A DNA stretch of 64,000 nt from Yoonia sp. (GTDB lineage: Bacteria; Pseudomonadota; Alphaproteobacteria; Rhodobacterales; Rhodobacteraceae), in assembly GCA_029250945.1 (NCBI GenBank), contig JAQXEG010000013.1:62001-126000 (forward strand), in the 5' to 3' direction. This document shows positions 42,090 to 50,084 of the stretch, one piece after another. A program made the position numbers and the translations under genes. The stretch's first letter is position 1, and each line of letters opens with the position of its first letter. The notes beneath the pieces are model-generated. The model had not been told where the DNA came from, made no database searches, and was given only the letters and a program-made list of their open reading frames with translations.

Positions 42090-43276
42090 TGTTGCTGAAA
42101 TCCCTGCAAAAACAACCCGCTGATAAAATCCTCGCGCTGATGGCCGCCTACCGTGCCGACACGCGCGACACCAAGGTCGATCTCGGCGTTGGCGTCTATA
42201 AGGATGCGTCGGGCAACACCCCCGTCATGCGCGCCGTGAAAGAGGCGGAAAAGCGGCTTCAGGCCGAACAGACATCCAAGGCCTATGTCGGTCTTGCCGG
42301 TGATCCTGCGTTTTCAGGCGTGATGATTGATCTGGTGCTGGGCGATACGATTGCCCGCGACCGGATCAGCGCCGTTGCCACACCCGGTGGCACAGGTGCG
42401 ATCCGTCAGGCGCTGGAATTGATCAAAATAGCCGCCCCTGAGGCAACCGTTTGGCTATCCAACCCGACATGGCCAAACCACCCGTCGATCATCAAATACC
42501 TCGATATGAAATCCGCCGATTACCGCTATTTCAACAATGAGACGCGCGGTGTGGATTTCGACGGGATGCTGGCCGATCTGGACGGAGTTCAAACGGGCGA
42601 CGTGGTGCTGCTACACGGTTGCTGCCATAACCCGACGGGCGCGAACCTGACGCTGGATCAATGGGATCAAGTGATCGCTTTGCTACAGACCAAAGGTGCA
42701 ACGCCGTTCATCGACATCGCCTACCAAGGCTTTGGAGATGGGTTGGCCGAGGATGCCGCCGCAACCCGCAAAATCGCCGCCGCCTTCGACAACGCGCTGA
42801 TCGCCGCGTCATGCTCCAAAAACTTCGGCATTTACCGCGAACGCACCGGCATCCTCATGGCCATCGGCACGGACGCAGACCAAACCGCATTGGCACAGGA
42901 AAACCTGAACTACCTGAACCGTCAGAACTTCAGCTTTCCCCCCGACCACGGCGCACGCATTGTGACCACCATTCTATCCGATCCCGCCCTGCGCGCCGAT
43001 TGGGAGGCCGAGTTGGAAGAAACCCGCAACGGCATGCTCGCCCTGCGTCAACAGCTTGCTGATGAGCTGAAGCGGCTGACCAATTCAGACAGGTTTAATT
43101 TCCTTGCCGACCACCGCGGCATGTTCAGCCGCCTTGGCACCACGCCCGAGATGGTCGAAAAACTGCGCGCCGATCACGGCATCTATATGGTGGGCGACAG
43201 CCGCATGAATATCGCGGGCCTGAACGCGCAAACCGTGCCTGTGCTGGCGCGTGCAATTGTGGACGCTGGCATCTGA
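42086..43276 (+). CDS. tyrB: Aromatic/aspartate aminotransferase (TyrB/AspC type I-alpha)
   Basis: 396-aa PLP enzyme. LMAAYRADTRDTKVDLGVGVYKD, LLHGCCHNPTGANLT, PFIDIAYQGFGDGL (pyridine-N Asp) and SCSKNFGIYRERTGIL (Schiff-base Lys) are family hallmarks. Transfers amino groups between aromatic or dicarboxylic amino acids and 2-oxoglutarate. It overlaps sseA upstream (ATGA) and chorismate mutase downstream (TGATG), so it may serve both cysteine transamination to mercaptopyruvate and aromatic amino acid synthesis (inference). Confidence 0.93.
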   Translation: MMLLKSLQKQPADKILALMAAYRADTRDTKVDLGVGVYKDASGNTPVMRAVKEAEKRLQAEQTSKAYVGLAGDPAFSGVMIDLVLGDTIARDRISAVATPGGTGAIRQALELIKIAAPEATVWLSNPTWPNHPSIIKYLDMKSADYRYFNNETRGVDFDGMLADLDGVQTGDVVLLHGCCHNPTGANLTLDQWDQVIALLQTKGATPFIDIAYQGFGDGLAEDAAATRKIAAAFDNALIAASCSKNFGIYRERTGILMAIGTDADQTALAQENLNYLNRQNFSFPPDHGARIVTTILSDPALRADWEAELEETRNGMLALRQQLADELKRLTNSDRFNFLADHRGMFSRLGTTPEMVEKLRADHGIYMVGDSRMNIAGLNAQTVPVLARAIVDAGI

Positions 43277-43581
43277 TGACCGACCCCAGACCGCCGCGCG
43301 ACTGTCATGATATGGGCAGCCTGCGCGCACAGATCGACCGTATGGATGCAGAATTGATTGCCCTGCTCGTGGAACGCGCGGGCTATATCGACCGCGCCGT
43401 CGACATCAAAAAGGGCAACGGCCTGCCCGCGCGGATCACCCCGCGCGTGCAAGAGGTGATTGCAAATGTACGGCGTTTAGCCAGTGAGCAGGGGGTCGAC
43501 CCTGATCTGGCGGAACTGCTCTGGTCGCAACTGATCGAATGGTCGATCCAGCGCGAGGCAAAGCACATCCCAGAGGGGTAA
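43276..43581 (+). CDS. Chorismate mutase (AroQ class)
   Basis: 101-aa all-helical AroQ monofunctional mutase that rearranges chorismate to prephenate. MGSLRAQIDRMDAELIALLVERAGYIDRAVDIKKGNGLPARITPRVQEVI shows the conserved Arg, Lys and Glu/Gln positions of the family, in the first two helices. Start ATG overlaps the aminotransferase stop by one base (TGATG). Next to an aromatic aminotransferase it points to Phe/Tyr synthesis. Cytoplasmic dimer expected. Confidence 0.92.
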   Translation: MTDPRPPRDCHDMGSLRAQIDRMDAELIALLVERAGYIDRAVDIKKGNGLPARITPRVQEVIANVRRLASEQGVDPDLAELLWSQLIEWSIQREAKHIPEG

Positions 43582-43668
43582 TTGCTGCACCTGCAAAATG
43601 ACGCTTGCGATCCATCGCGCAACATTCTAACTATTGGCGCAATATTTGTGAAACAAAGGTGCGCAACC

Positions 43669-44625
43669 ATGTCATTCCGTCTGCAACCCACACCCCCTGC
43701 CCGCCCTAACCGCTGCCAGCTGTTCGGCCCAGGTTCGAACACCAAACTGTTCGCGAAAATGGCGGCCTCGGACGCAGACGTCATCAACCTCGACCTCGAA
43801 GACAGCGTATCACCATCCGACAAGGACAGCGCGCGCGCCAACGTGATCGAGGCGATCAATACGATTGACTGGAATACCAAAACCCTCGCCGTGCGGATCA
43901 ATTCGCTCGACACGCCCTACTGGTATCGCGATGTCGTGGATCTGCTGGAACAGGCCGGCGACCGGCTCGACCAGATCATGATCCCCAAGGTTGGCAATGC
44001 ATCCGATATCTACGCCGTCGACGCGCTTGTCACCGCGATCGAGGCTGCAAAGGGCCGCTCAAAACCCATCAATTTTGAGGTCATCATCGAATCTGCCGCC
44101 GGTCTTGTGAACGTCAACGAAATCGCCGCCTCCAGTCCCCGCATAGTCGCCATGTCGCTGGGTGCCGCTGATTACGCGGCCTCCATGGGGATGCAAACGA
44201 CGGGTATCGGCGGGACTCAGGACAATTATTACATGCTACACGGTGATGCACGGCACTACTCCGATCCATGGCACCTTGCGCAAACCGCGATTGTCGCGGC
44301 CTGTCGCACCCATGGCATCCTGCCCGTTGACGGACCCTTTGGCGACTTTTCCGACGACGAAGGCTACCGCGCACAAGCGCGACGGTCGGCGACATTGGGC
44401 ATGGTCGGCAAATGGGCGATCCACCCCAAACAGATCACCCTCGCAAACGAGGTTTTCACCCCATCAGACGAAGCCGTCGCCGAAGCCCGCGAAATCCTGT
44501 CCGCCATGGAAGACGCCAAAGCCCGCGGCGAAGGGGCCACCGTCTACAAGGGCCGCCTCGTCGATATCGCCTCTATCAAACAGGCACAGGTGATCGTGGT
44601 ACAGTCGGAATTGATCGCCGGTTAG
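43669..44625 (+). CDS. mcl1: L-malyl-CoA / beta-methylmalyl-CoA lyase
   Basis: 318-aa HpcH/HpaI-CitE family lyase. It matches Mcl1 of Rhodobacteraceae in length and motifs: [64 protein letters not shown] (Mg-binding Glu and Asp), and [17 protein letters not shown]. It cleaves beta-methylmalyl-CoA to glyoxylate and propionyl-CoA in the ethylmalonyl-CoA pathway of acetate assimilation. AAAGG lies before ATG 43669. Monocistronic by layout. Confidence 0.95.
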   Translation: MSFRLQPTPPARPNRCQLFGPGSNTKLFAKMAASDADVINLDLEDSVSPSDKDSARANVIEAINTIDWNTKTLAVRINSLDTPYWYRDVVDLLEQAGDRLDQIMIPKVGNASDIYAVDALVTAIEAAKGRSKPINFEVIIESAAGLVNVNEIAASSPRIVAMSLGAADYAASMGMQTTGIGGTQDNYYMLHGDARHYSDPWHLAQTAIVAACRTHGILPVDGPFGDFSDDEGYRAQARRSATLGMVGKWAIHPKQITLANEVFTPSDEAVAEAREILSAMEDAKARGEGATVYKGRLVDIASIKQAQVIVVQSELIAG

Positions 44626-44626
44626 G

Positions 44627-44655
44627 CTTCACTTTTTCCCAAATACTCAAAATAC
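44627..44655. repeat. Partial copy of the dispersed repeat after mcl1
   Basis: CTTCACTTTTTCCCAAATAC followed by TCAAAATAC, beginning one base after the mcl1 stop. It keeps the TTTTTCC-AAATACTC half of the cobN/cobH copies and lacks the CCGCCGGAGGC half. Confidence 0.45.
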
Positions 44656-44758
44656 AACCGTGCATCCTGCCGCAACGTCAGCAGCGGGGCGCAAACCACG
44701 TTGCACCAATCACAATCGGCCCCTATATCTGATCCAACAGATGACAAAGGCGCCCGAT

Positions 44759-45721
44759 ATGACCCAATACCTCGAGTTTGAAAAACCGCTTGCTGAAATC
44801 GAAGGCAAGGCCGGAGAACTCCGTGCGCTCGCGCGTGAAAATGAGGAAATGGACGTCGAAGCCGAGGCCGCAGCGCTCGACAAAAAAGCCGCTGATATGA
44901 AGGCGACATTGTACAAGGACCTGACCGCATGGCGCAAATGTCAGGTCGCTCGGCACCCCGAACGCCCCCATTGCCGCGACTATATCTATACGCTGTTGAC
45001 GGAATACACCCCACTTGCTGGCGACCGGAACTTTGCCGATGATCACGCCGTGATGGGCGGGATCGGGCGCCTGGATGGGCGGCCCGTCATGGTGATAGGC
45101 CATGAAAAAGGCAACGATACCAAATCGCGGATTGAGCGTAATTTCGGCATGGCCCGCCCCGAAGGGTACCGCAAGGCGATCCGCCTGATGGAGCTTGCCA
45201 ACCGGTTCAACCTGCCTGTCATCACGCTCGTTGATACCCCCGGCGCCTATCCCGGCAAAGGTGCCGAAGAACGCGGCCAGTCAGAGGCTATCGCCCGTTC
45301 GACCGAAAAATGCCTAGAGCTTGGCGTGCCATTGATTTCTGTCGTGATCGGCGAAGGTGGGTCCGGCGGTGCTGTCGCCTTTGCGACGGCCAGCCGCGTT
45401 GTGATGCTGGAACACTCCATCTATTCGGTCATCAGCCCCGAAGGCTGCGCGTCGATCTTGTGGAAAGACGGCGGCAAAATGCGCGAAGCAGCCGAGGCGC
45501 TGCGCCTTACCGCCCAACATCTGAATGAACTTGGCGTTTGCGACACGATCATCGCGGAACCAGCAGGTGGCGCGCATCGTGACAAGGACGCGACAATCGC
45601 ATCCGTCGGCACAGCAATCACGACTCTTCTGGACGAGATGGACGGCCAATCCGCCGACGATATCCGGCGCGACCGCCGTGCGAAATATCTGGCACTTGGG
45701 TCCAAGGGCCTCGCGGCTTAA
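44759..45721 (+). CDS. accA: Acetyl-CoA carboxylase carboxyltransferase subunit alpha
   Basis: 320-aa alpha subunit of the carboxyltransferase that makes malonyl-CoA with AccD. Conserved blocks: [86 protein letters not shown] and [20 protein letters not shown] precedes ATG 44759. AccB, AccC and AccD are not in the window. 133 bp separate it from mcl1. Confidence 0.97.
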   Translation: MTQYLEFEKPLAEIEGKAGELRALARENEEMDVEAEAAALDKKAADMKATLYKDLTAWRKCQVARHPERPHCRDYIYTLLTEYTPLAGDRNFADDHAVMGGIGRLDGRPVMVIGHEKGNDTKSRIERNFGMARPEGYRKAIRLMELANRFNLPVITLVDTPGAYPGKGAEERGQSEAIARSTEKCLELGVPLISVVIGEGGSGGAVAFATASRVVMLEHSIYSVISPEGCASILWKDGGKMREAAEALRLTAQHLNELGVCDTIIAEPAGGAHRDKDATIASVGTAITTLLDEMDGQSADDIRRDRRAKYLALGSKGLAA

Positions 45722-45775
45722 TCAGTCGCGCGACACGACATAAGCACCCGATAGGTTTTCGTTGTTTTGTCCGTC

Positions 45776-46219
45776 TTAACCAAAGAACCCGTCGGCGACT
45801 GTGCCGTCGGTGCCATAAAAATCACCCGACAGATACCCACGGGGGCCAGACGTTGCGGTGCCGATGATGGATGCACCGTCTGACTGTCCGTCTTGCTGGA
45901 TTTGAATGATGCCCAGCGGATGCGTATCGGGGAATTCATATTCCCCCGTCAGCGTGACGTCGCGGGTGGTCACATCAACCGTCAACGTCGCATCCGCGAA
46001 CACGATCGTGCCGTCGTTCGAAATTAAGCGGCTGGGGCCGGTCATGGTGCCAATGGTTGTAGGCATCTGCGCGTCGGTTGTGCGCGGTAACCCTTCAAAA
46101 CTGCGGCCCGGGCGTTGATCATAGACCAAGACAAAGCCTGATATTTCGCCCGGTCCTGTCGTGCTTGGCCCGCAGGCAGATAGCGTGGCCAATGCCACTG
46201 GGATCATTACAAATCGCAT
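45776..46219 (-). CDS. Lipoprotein with TbpB-like beta-barrel C-terminal motif
   Basis: 147 aa. Signal peptide with lipobox LSAC (MRFVMIPVALATLSAC). The mature part is a Thr/Gly/Asp-rich beta sequence ending LSGDFYGTDGTVADGFFG, which resembles the repeated G-x-F-y-G-x-x-A-x-E-x-G-G-x-F end motif of TbpB-like surface lipoprotein barrels (similarity by eye). It may be an outer-membrane lipoprotein. Lies 14 bp downstream of the PPOX pseudogene on the same strand. Confidence 0.75.
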   Translation of the reverse strand: MRFVMIPVALATLSACGPSTTGPGEISGFVLVYDQRPGRSFEGLPRTTDAQMPTTIGTMTGPSRLISNDGTIVFADATLTVDVTTRDVTLTGEYEFPDTHPLGIIQIQQDGQSDGASIIGTATSGPRGYLSGDFYGTDGTVADGFFG

Positions 46220-46233
46220 TCTCAGATTCCTCG

Positions 46234-46840
46234 TTACCACATTGTCTTCTGGGCGCGGGCCGCCCAAGCGTCATCATAGGACGCACCATCAAATCTAGCC
46301 TTAGCCTCAGCCTCGGCCAAAAGCTCTCCGATTGTGGGAAGGTTACCAGCATCATCGACGCCAGCCCAAACACCCGCCCGCATCAAGGCGCGGGCGCATT
46401 GGCTGTAAACCTCGGCCACACGCACGACGACCACGCTGCACGGATGGCGTCCGCGATCGTCAAACCGTGCAAGCATATCGGGGGCGGTGGTCACATCCAG
46501 TGTGCCGTTCACGCGTACAACATTGTTCGACCCGCGCACGATAAACATCAGGCTGACAGCCCGTCGGCCAAGATATTGCGCAGACTATCCATCCGGTTAT
46601 TGCCGCGCCAGTCGGGCATCAGAAACGTCGCGCGATCCGCGATCTGCACGACAGGGCCATCATCTACCCGTGGCGATGCATCCGTCCCAGCAGGTCCGAC
46701 GGTGGACAGAACACACAGCCGCGACGCCGCAATCCATTTGGCATAAAGCGGGGTGACGTGATCCGCGACCTTGATGATCGACGCCTTGCCCGGATCGCCA
46801 TTAGCGCCTCTAGGGTAGCGATATCGGTGATCTTATCCAT
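46234..46840 (-). pseudogene. Pyridoxamine 5'-phosphate oxidase-like FMN-binding protein, two frameshifts
   Basis: Reading leftward from ATG 46840 the protein begins MDKITDIATLEAL. It must then change frame for GDPGKASIIKVADHVTPLYA ... LCVLSTVGPAGTDASPR ... LMPDWRGNNRMDSLRNILADG, and change frame again for SLMFIVRGSNNVVRVNG ... AAWAARAQKTMW. The joined product (about 200 aa) is a split-barrel PPOX-class protein of the MSMEG_1061-like group. Each junction fits a single missing base. Either decayed or affected by sequencing errors. Its start overlaps the plsC stop by 8 bp. Confidence 0.8.
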
Positions 46841-47561
46841 GAAATCCAGCCTCTGCCGCCAATGCGTCAGAGCGGGCTTCGACATCGATTTCCAGCTTGG
46901 TCATAAAATCATTCACGGGCATGCCGGGTGCAATGGACGGCAGAAAATCAACCACGGCCACACCGGGTGCGCGGTAAAATCCACGCTTTGGCCAAAGCAC
47001 GCCAACGTTTGTCGCCACAGGATAACAGGGTTGGTCCATTTCTTTGTAAAGCGCACCAGTGCCGATTTTATACGGCGCCTTGACCCCCGGCGCGATACGC
47101 GTGCCTTGGGAATAAATGATCAACTGCCCAGGAAGCGCGGACCCGTTTTTCACATCTGCCAGCATCTTTTTGATCGCCGCACCACGCTTGCCACGCTTGA
47201 CGGGAATACAGCCGATCCGCAGGCCAAATTGACCAATGACGGGCGCGTATTTGAGCAGGTCCTTAAAGATAAACTTACCGCGCGGCACGGCATGATAAAT
47301 CATCAACACATCCAGAAACGACTGGTGTTTGGCCGCGACAAGCGCCTGTTCAGTGGGCGGAGTGCCGCGCACCTCGCACCGCATGCCAACCATCCAACGC
47401 AGCAGCCAGATCACCACGATGCAATACCGGTGGCACCCCGCAATCGCACCCTTTGGCGACGCGATAGCCCAAGGCAGATACAGCAAGCCGACAATAGGCA
47501 TGGCAATATACATCGCGATGTTGAACAGGACCGAGCGGATCAGTTGAATGGTATATTTCAT
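46833..47561 (-). CDS. plsC: 1-acyl-sn-glycerol-3-phosphate acyltransferase
   Basis: 242-aa membrane acyltransferase that makes phosphatidic acid from lysophosphatidic acid. N-terminal hydrophobic spans (about 8-55), then the catalytic H-x4-D motif KHQSFLD, the second block FIFKDLLKYAPVIG and the EGTR-like block YSQGTR, then PCYPVATNVG. The Glu-to-Gln change in EGTR is seen in some members. Start ATG 47561 overlaps the ftsX stop as ATGA. Confidence 0.93.
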   Translation of the reverse strand: MKYTIQLIRSVLFNIAMYIAMPIVGLLYLPWAIASPKGAIAGCHRYCIVVIWLLRWMVGMRCEVRGTPPTEQALVAAKHQSFLDVLMIYHAVPRGKFIFKDLLKYAPVIGQFGLRIGCIPVKRGKRGAAIKKMLADVKNGSALPGQLIIYSQGTRIAPGVKAPYKIGTGALYKEMDQPCYPVATNVGVLWPKRGFYRAPGVAVVDFLPSIAPGMPVNDFMTKLEIDVEARSDALAAEAGFHG

Positions 47562-48463
47562 GATTGTTCCTCTAGCATCCGCAGCGCGGCGGCGCGGGTG
47601 GCGAAAAATGCGACCGCAGCGGCCAGTGGCGGAATGATAAGCGGTGCAAGCCATCCCACACCTTGAAACCCGAGGCCCGTCAGGAAACCGCCCGCAACAT
47701 CGGTGGATGGCAACAGCCAGATGGCGATCATGCCGACAACCGTGCCAATCGCGCCCCCCGTCAGCGCACGAAGGGTAAACCGGCGCACGAACGCCCCCGC
47801 GATATAAATGTCGCGCGCGCCAACCAGCCGCATCACACGGATCACTTGGGCATTCGCAGCAAGAGCCGCTTGGGCCGCGAGTGTGATCATCGCGGCGGTG
47901 GACCCTGCAATCAGGACAATTGCCAGCCACCCGAGCGTGCGTAAGCGATTGGCGGCTTTGACCAGCGGTTCGCGCCAACGGGTGTGGTCATCCAACACGG
48001 CACCCGGCACCTCGGCCTGAAGACGGGCGCGCAGACCGATGCTATCATAACCGTCGCCTTCTTCAATAATTTCAATTAGTTGGGGGATCGGCAAATCCTC
48101 AACCGGAAGGCCCACACCGAACCACGGCTCTAACAAGGCGCGTTGTTCATCCGCCGACAACGGGCGTGCCGCGGCCACACCCGGCGTTGTTTCCAGCACC
48201 GTAATCGCGGAGCGCAATTGTGCATCCGCCTGATCCACTGGGGCCGTGATCCGAAGCGTGGACGTGCGCGCCAATTCCGCAGACCAGCGATCCGCCAAGC
48301 GGCCTGTGGCCAGTGACAGCGCCATTGCAAACACGGCCAGAAACGCCATCGCGCCTGCGGTGAACAATGTCAGACGGGCGGTAAATCCGGTGGGCGGGAC
48401 AGCCCGATCAGCCTGTGGATCGCCAGCGATCAGGTCGAACATGCGGGCAAGGTCAATCTTCAT
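47558..48463 (-). CDS. ftsX: Cell division protein FtsX-like permease
   Basis: 301-aa inner-membrane protein with the FtsX pattern: one N-terminal span (about 27-50), a periplasmic loop (about 55-170, with TLRITAPVDQADAQL and LPIPQLIEI), then three spans. It works with FtsE to control septal peptidoglycan hydrolases. ATGA overlaps with ftsE upstream and plsC downstream fix both ends. Confidence 0.92.
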   Translation of the reverse strand: MKIDLARMFDLIAGDPQADRAVPPTGFTARLTLFTAGAMAFLAVFAMALSLATGRLADRWSAELARTSTLRITAPVDQADAQLRSAITVLETTPGVAAARPLSADEQRALLEPWFGVGLPVEDLPIPQLIEIIEEGDGYDSIGLRARLQAEVPGAVLDDHTRWREPLVKAANRLRTLGWLAIVLIAGSTAAMITLAAQAALAANAQVIRVMRLVGARDIYIAGAFVRRFTLRALTGGAIGTVVGMIAIWLLPSTDVAGGFLTGLGFQGVGWLAPLIIPPLAAAVAFFATRAAALRMLEEQS

Positions 48464-49134
48464 AGCTCTGCCCCCGCTTGCATCAATCGGCGATCCTGTA
48501 GGCGCAAAACTCGGGTCGTTACCTGACTTTTGGCCGCGCGGATCAGGTTCATGTCATGGGTCGCAATGATCACGGTTTTGCCCATGCGGTTCAGCTCAAC
48601 CAAAAGGGTCAAAAGCCGCTGCGACATTTCCCAATCGACATTGCCCGTCGGCTCATCCGCGATAATTACATCCGGTGACATGATCACGGCGCGGGCAAGG
48701 GCGGCACGCTGGCGTTCGCCCCCCGACAATTCAGGCGGCAACTGATCCGCCTGGCCGCACAATCCAACCCAGCCGATCAGATCGCCCAAGTTGCCTGCGG
48801 CCTCAGCATCTCGGCCTGAAACGGTCAGCGGCAAGGCGATATTGTCGGACACATTCAGGTGGTCCAAGAATTGGCAATCCTGATGCACAACACCGATCCG
48901 GCGGCGTGACAATGCCACGGCATCGCGGTCCATGCGGGCGGCGTCATCACCGAACAATCGCACCTGCCCCGCCGTCGCCTGTAACGCGCCATAGCAAAGT
49001 TTCAGCAATGTGGTTTTGCCCGCCCCCGACGGACCGGTCAGAAAATGGAACGACCCTGCGGACAACGTCAACGAGACCTGCGAAAACAGCTCTGCTCCAC
49101 CATAGTTATAGGCCACGTTTTCAAGCTCAATCAC
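48460..49134 (-). CDS. ftsE: Cell division ATP-binding protein FtsE
   Basis: 224-aa ABC ATPase. Walker A TGPSGAGKTTLLKL, Q-loop VVHQDCQFLDHL, signature LSGGERQRAALARA, Walker B DVIIADEPTGNVDWEMS and H-loop ATHD are all present. The start is a GTG at 49132-49134 preceded by AAGGATAT, giving the family N-terminus (V)IELENVAYNYGG; a longer reading from 49173 adds an unlikely basic leader. Operon ftsE-ftsX-plsC. Confidence 0.94.
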   Translation of the reverse strand: MIELENVAYNYGGAELFSQVSLTLSAGSFHFLTGPSGAGKTTLLKLCYGALQATAGQVRLFGDDAARMDRDAVALSRRRIGVVHQDCQFLDHLNVSDNIALPLTVSGRDAEAAGNLGDLIGWVGLCGQADQLPPELSGGERQRAALARAVIMSPDVIIADEPTGNVDWEMSQRLLTLLVELNRMGKTVIIATHDMNLIRAAKSQVTTRVLRLQDRRLMQAGAEL

Positions 49135-49304
49135 GCCGGATATCCTTTTGTAGTCACGTACCGTTTTGCCCAAATTTGCAACAGGTTACAATGTTTCGGC
49201 ATTGGCAACAGTCGCAAAACCTTGGCCTTTCTTTGATCGCTAGGTAAAACTTGTTTAACCAATCTGCGCATAGATGCAGAACGATGGGCACGAAGGGACT
49301 GAAA

Positions 49305-50084
49305 ATGCGGCTTATTTGTCCAAATTGCGGGGCACAGTATGAGGTGGCGGATGACGTGATCCCGTCAGAGGGTCGTGACGTCCAATGTTCCAATTGCGGG
49401 CATACGTGGTTTGAAAATCGCGGTGCTTCGGATGTTAAGGATGATTTGTCCGACACGCCCGACGCACCATCCGCGCAAATTGATGACACCGCCGGTTGGG
49501 TCGAAGACGCGCCCGCCCCAGCACCCGCAGCGCCGGAACGCCAAGAATTAGACCCCACAATTGCCAACATCCTGCGCGAAGAAGCCGCGCGAGAGGCAGA
49601 GGCCCGCAAGCGCGAGGCAGAGGCCGCCGTCGAAAGCCAGCCCGATCTGGGCCTTGATGCCGCCGAACCCGCCCCCGATCAGCGCAGCCAAGAGGCACAG
49701 CGCCGGATGTCATCGCTCAAGTGCGAAGATGTTGTCGCACCCGCGATGGCAGCAACCGCTGCATCGCGTCGCGAATTGCTGCCCGACATCGAGGAAATCA
49801 ATTCCAGCCTCCGGTCCGAGGCCGAGCGCGGCACACCTGCCGACAACGCCGTGCAAGAAGTCGCGACAGCCAAAAAGCGGCGCGGCTTTCGTCTTGGGTT
49901 CTTTGGCGCGTTAACCATTCTGGCGATCCTGACGCTGGCCTATATCTTTGCGCCGCAAATCTCGGAAATGGTGCCAGCATTGACCGACATGATGACGAGC
50001 TATGTGGCTGCGATCGATAATCTACGGCTGTGGGTCGACCTGAAGTTACAGGACCTGATGGCAATGATGGAAAGCCCGGGCTAG
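49305..50084 (+). CDS. MJ0042-type zinc-ribbon membrane protein
   Basis: 259 aa. The N-terminal zinc ribbon (MRLICPNCGAQYEV ... QCSNCGHTWF, two C-x2-C knuckles) is followed by a long acidic Ala/Pro/Glu-rich linker, and a single membrane span around 200-225 (LGFFGALTILAILTLAYIF), then an amphipathic C-terminus. Typical of Rhodobacteraceae zinc-ribbon proteins beside ftsE. AAGGGA precedes ATG 49305. Role unknown; overlaps the TIGR02302 gene tail-to-tail by 4 bp. Confidence 0.88.
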   Translation: MRLICPNCGAQYEVADDVIPSEGRDVQCSNCGHTWFENRGASDVKDDLSDTPDAPSAQIDDTAGWVEDAPAPAPAAPERQELDPTIANILREEAAREAEARKREAEAAVESQPDLGLDAAEPAPDQRSQEAQRRMSSLKCEDVVAPAMAATAASRRELLPDIEEINSSLRSEAERGTPADNAVQEVATAKKRRGFRLGFFGALTILAILTLAYIFAPQISEMVPALTDMMTSYVAAIDNLRLWVDLKLQDLMAMMESPG

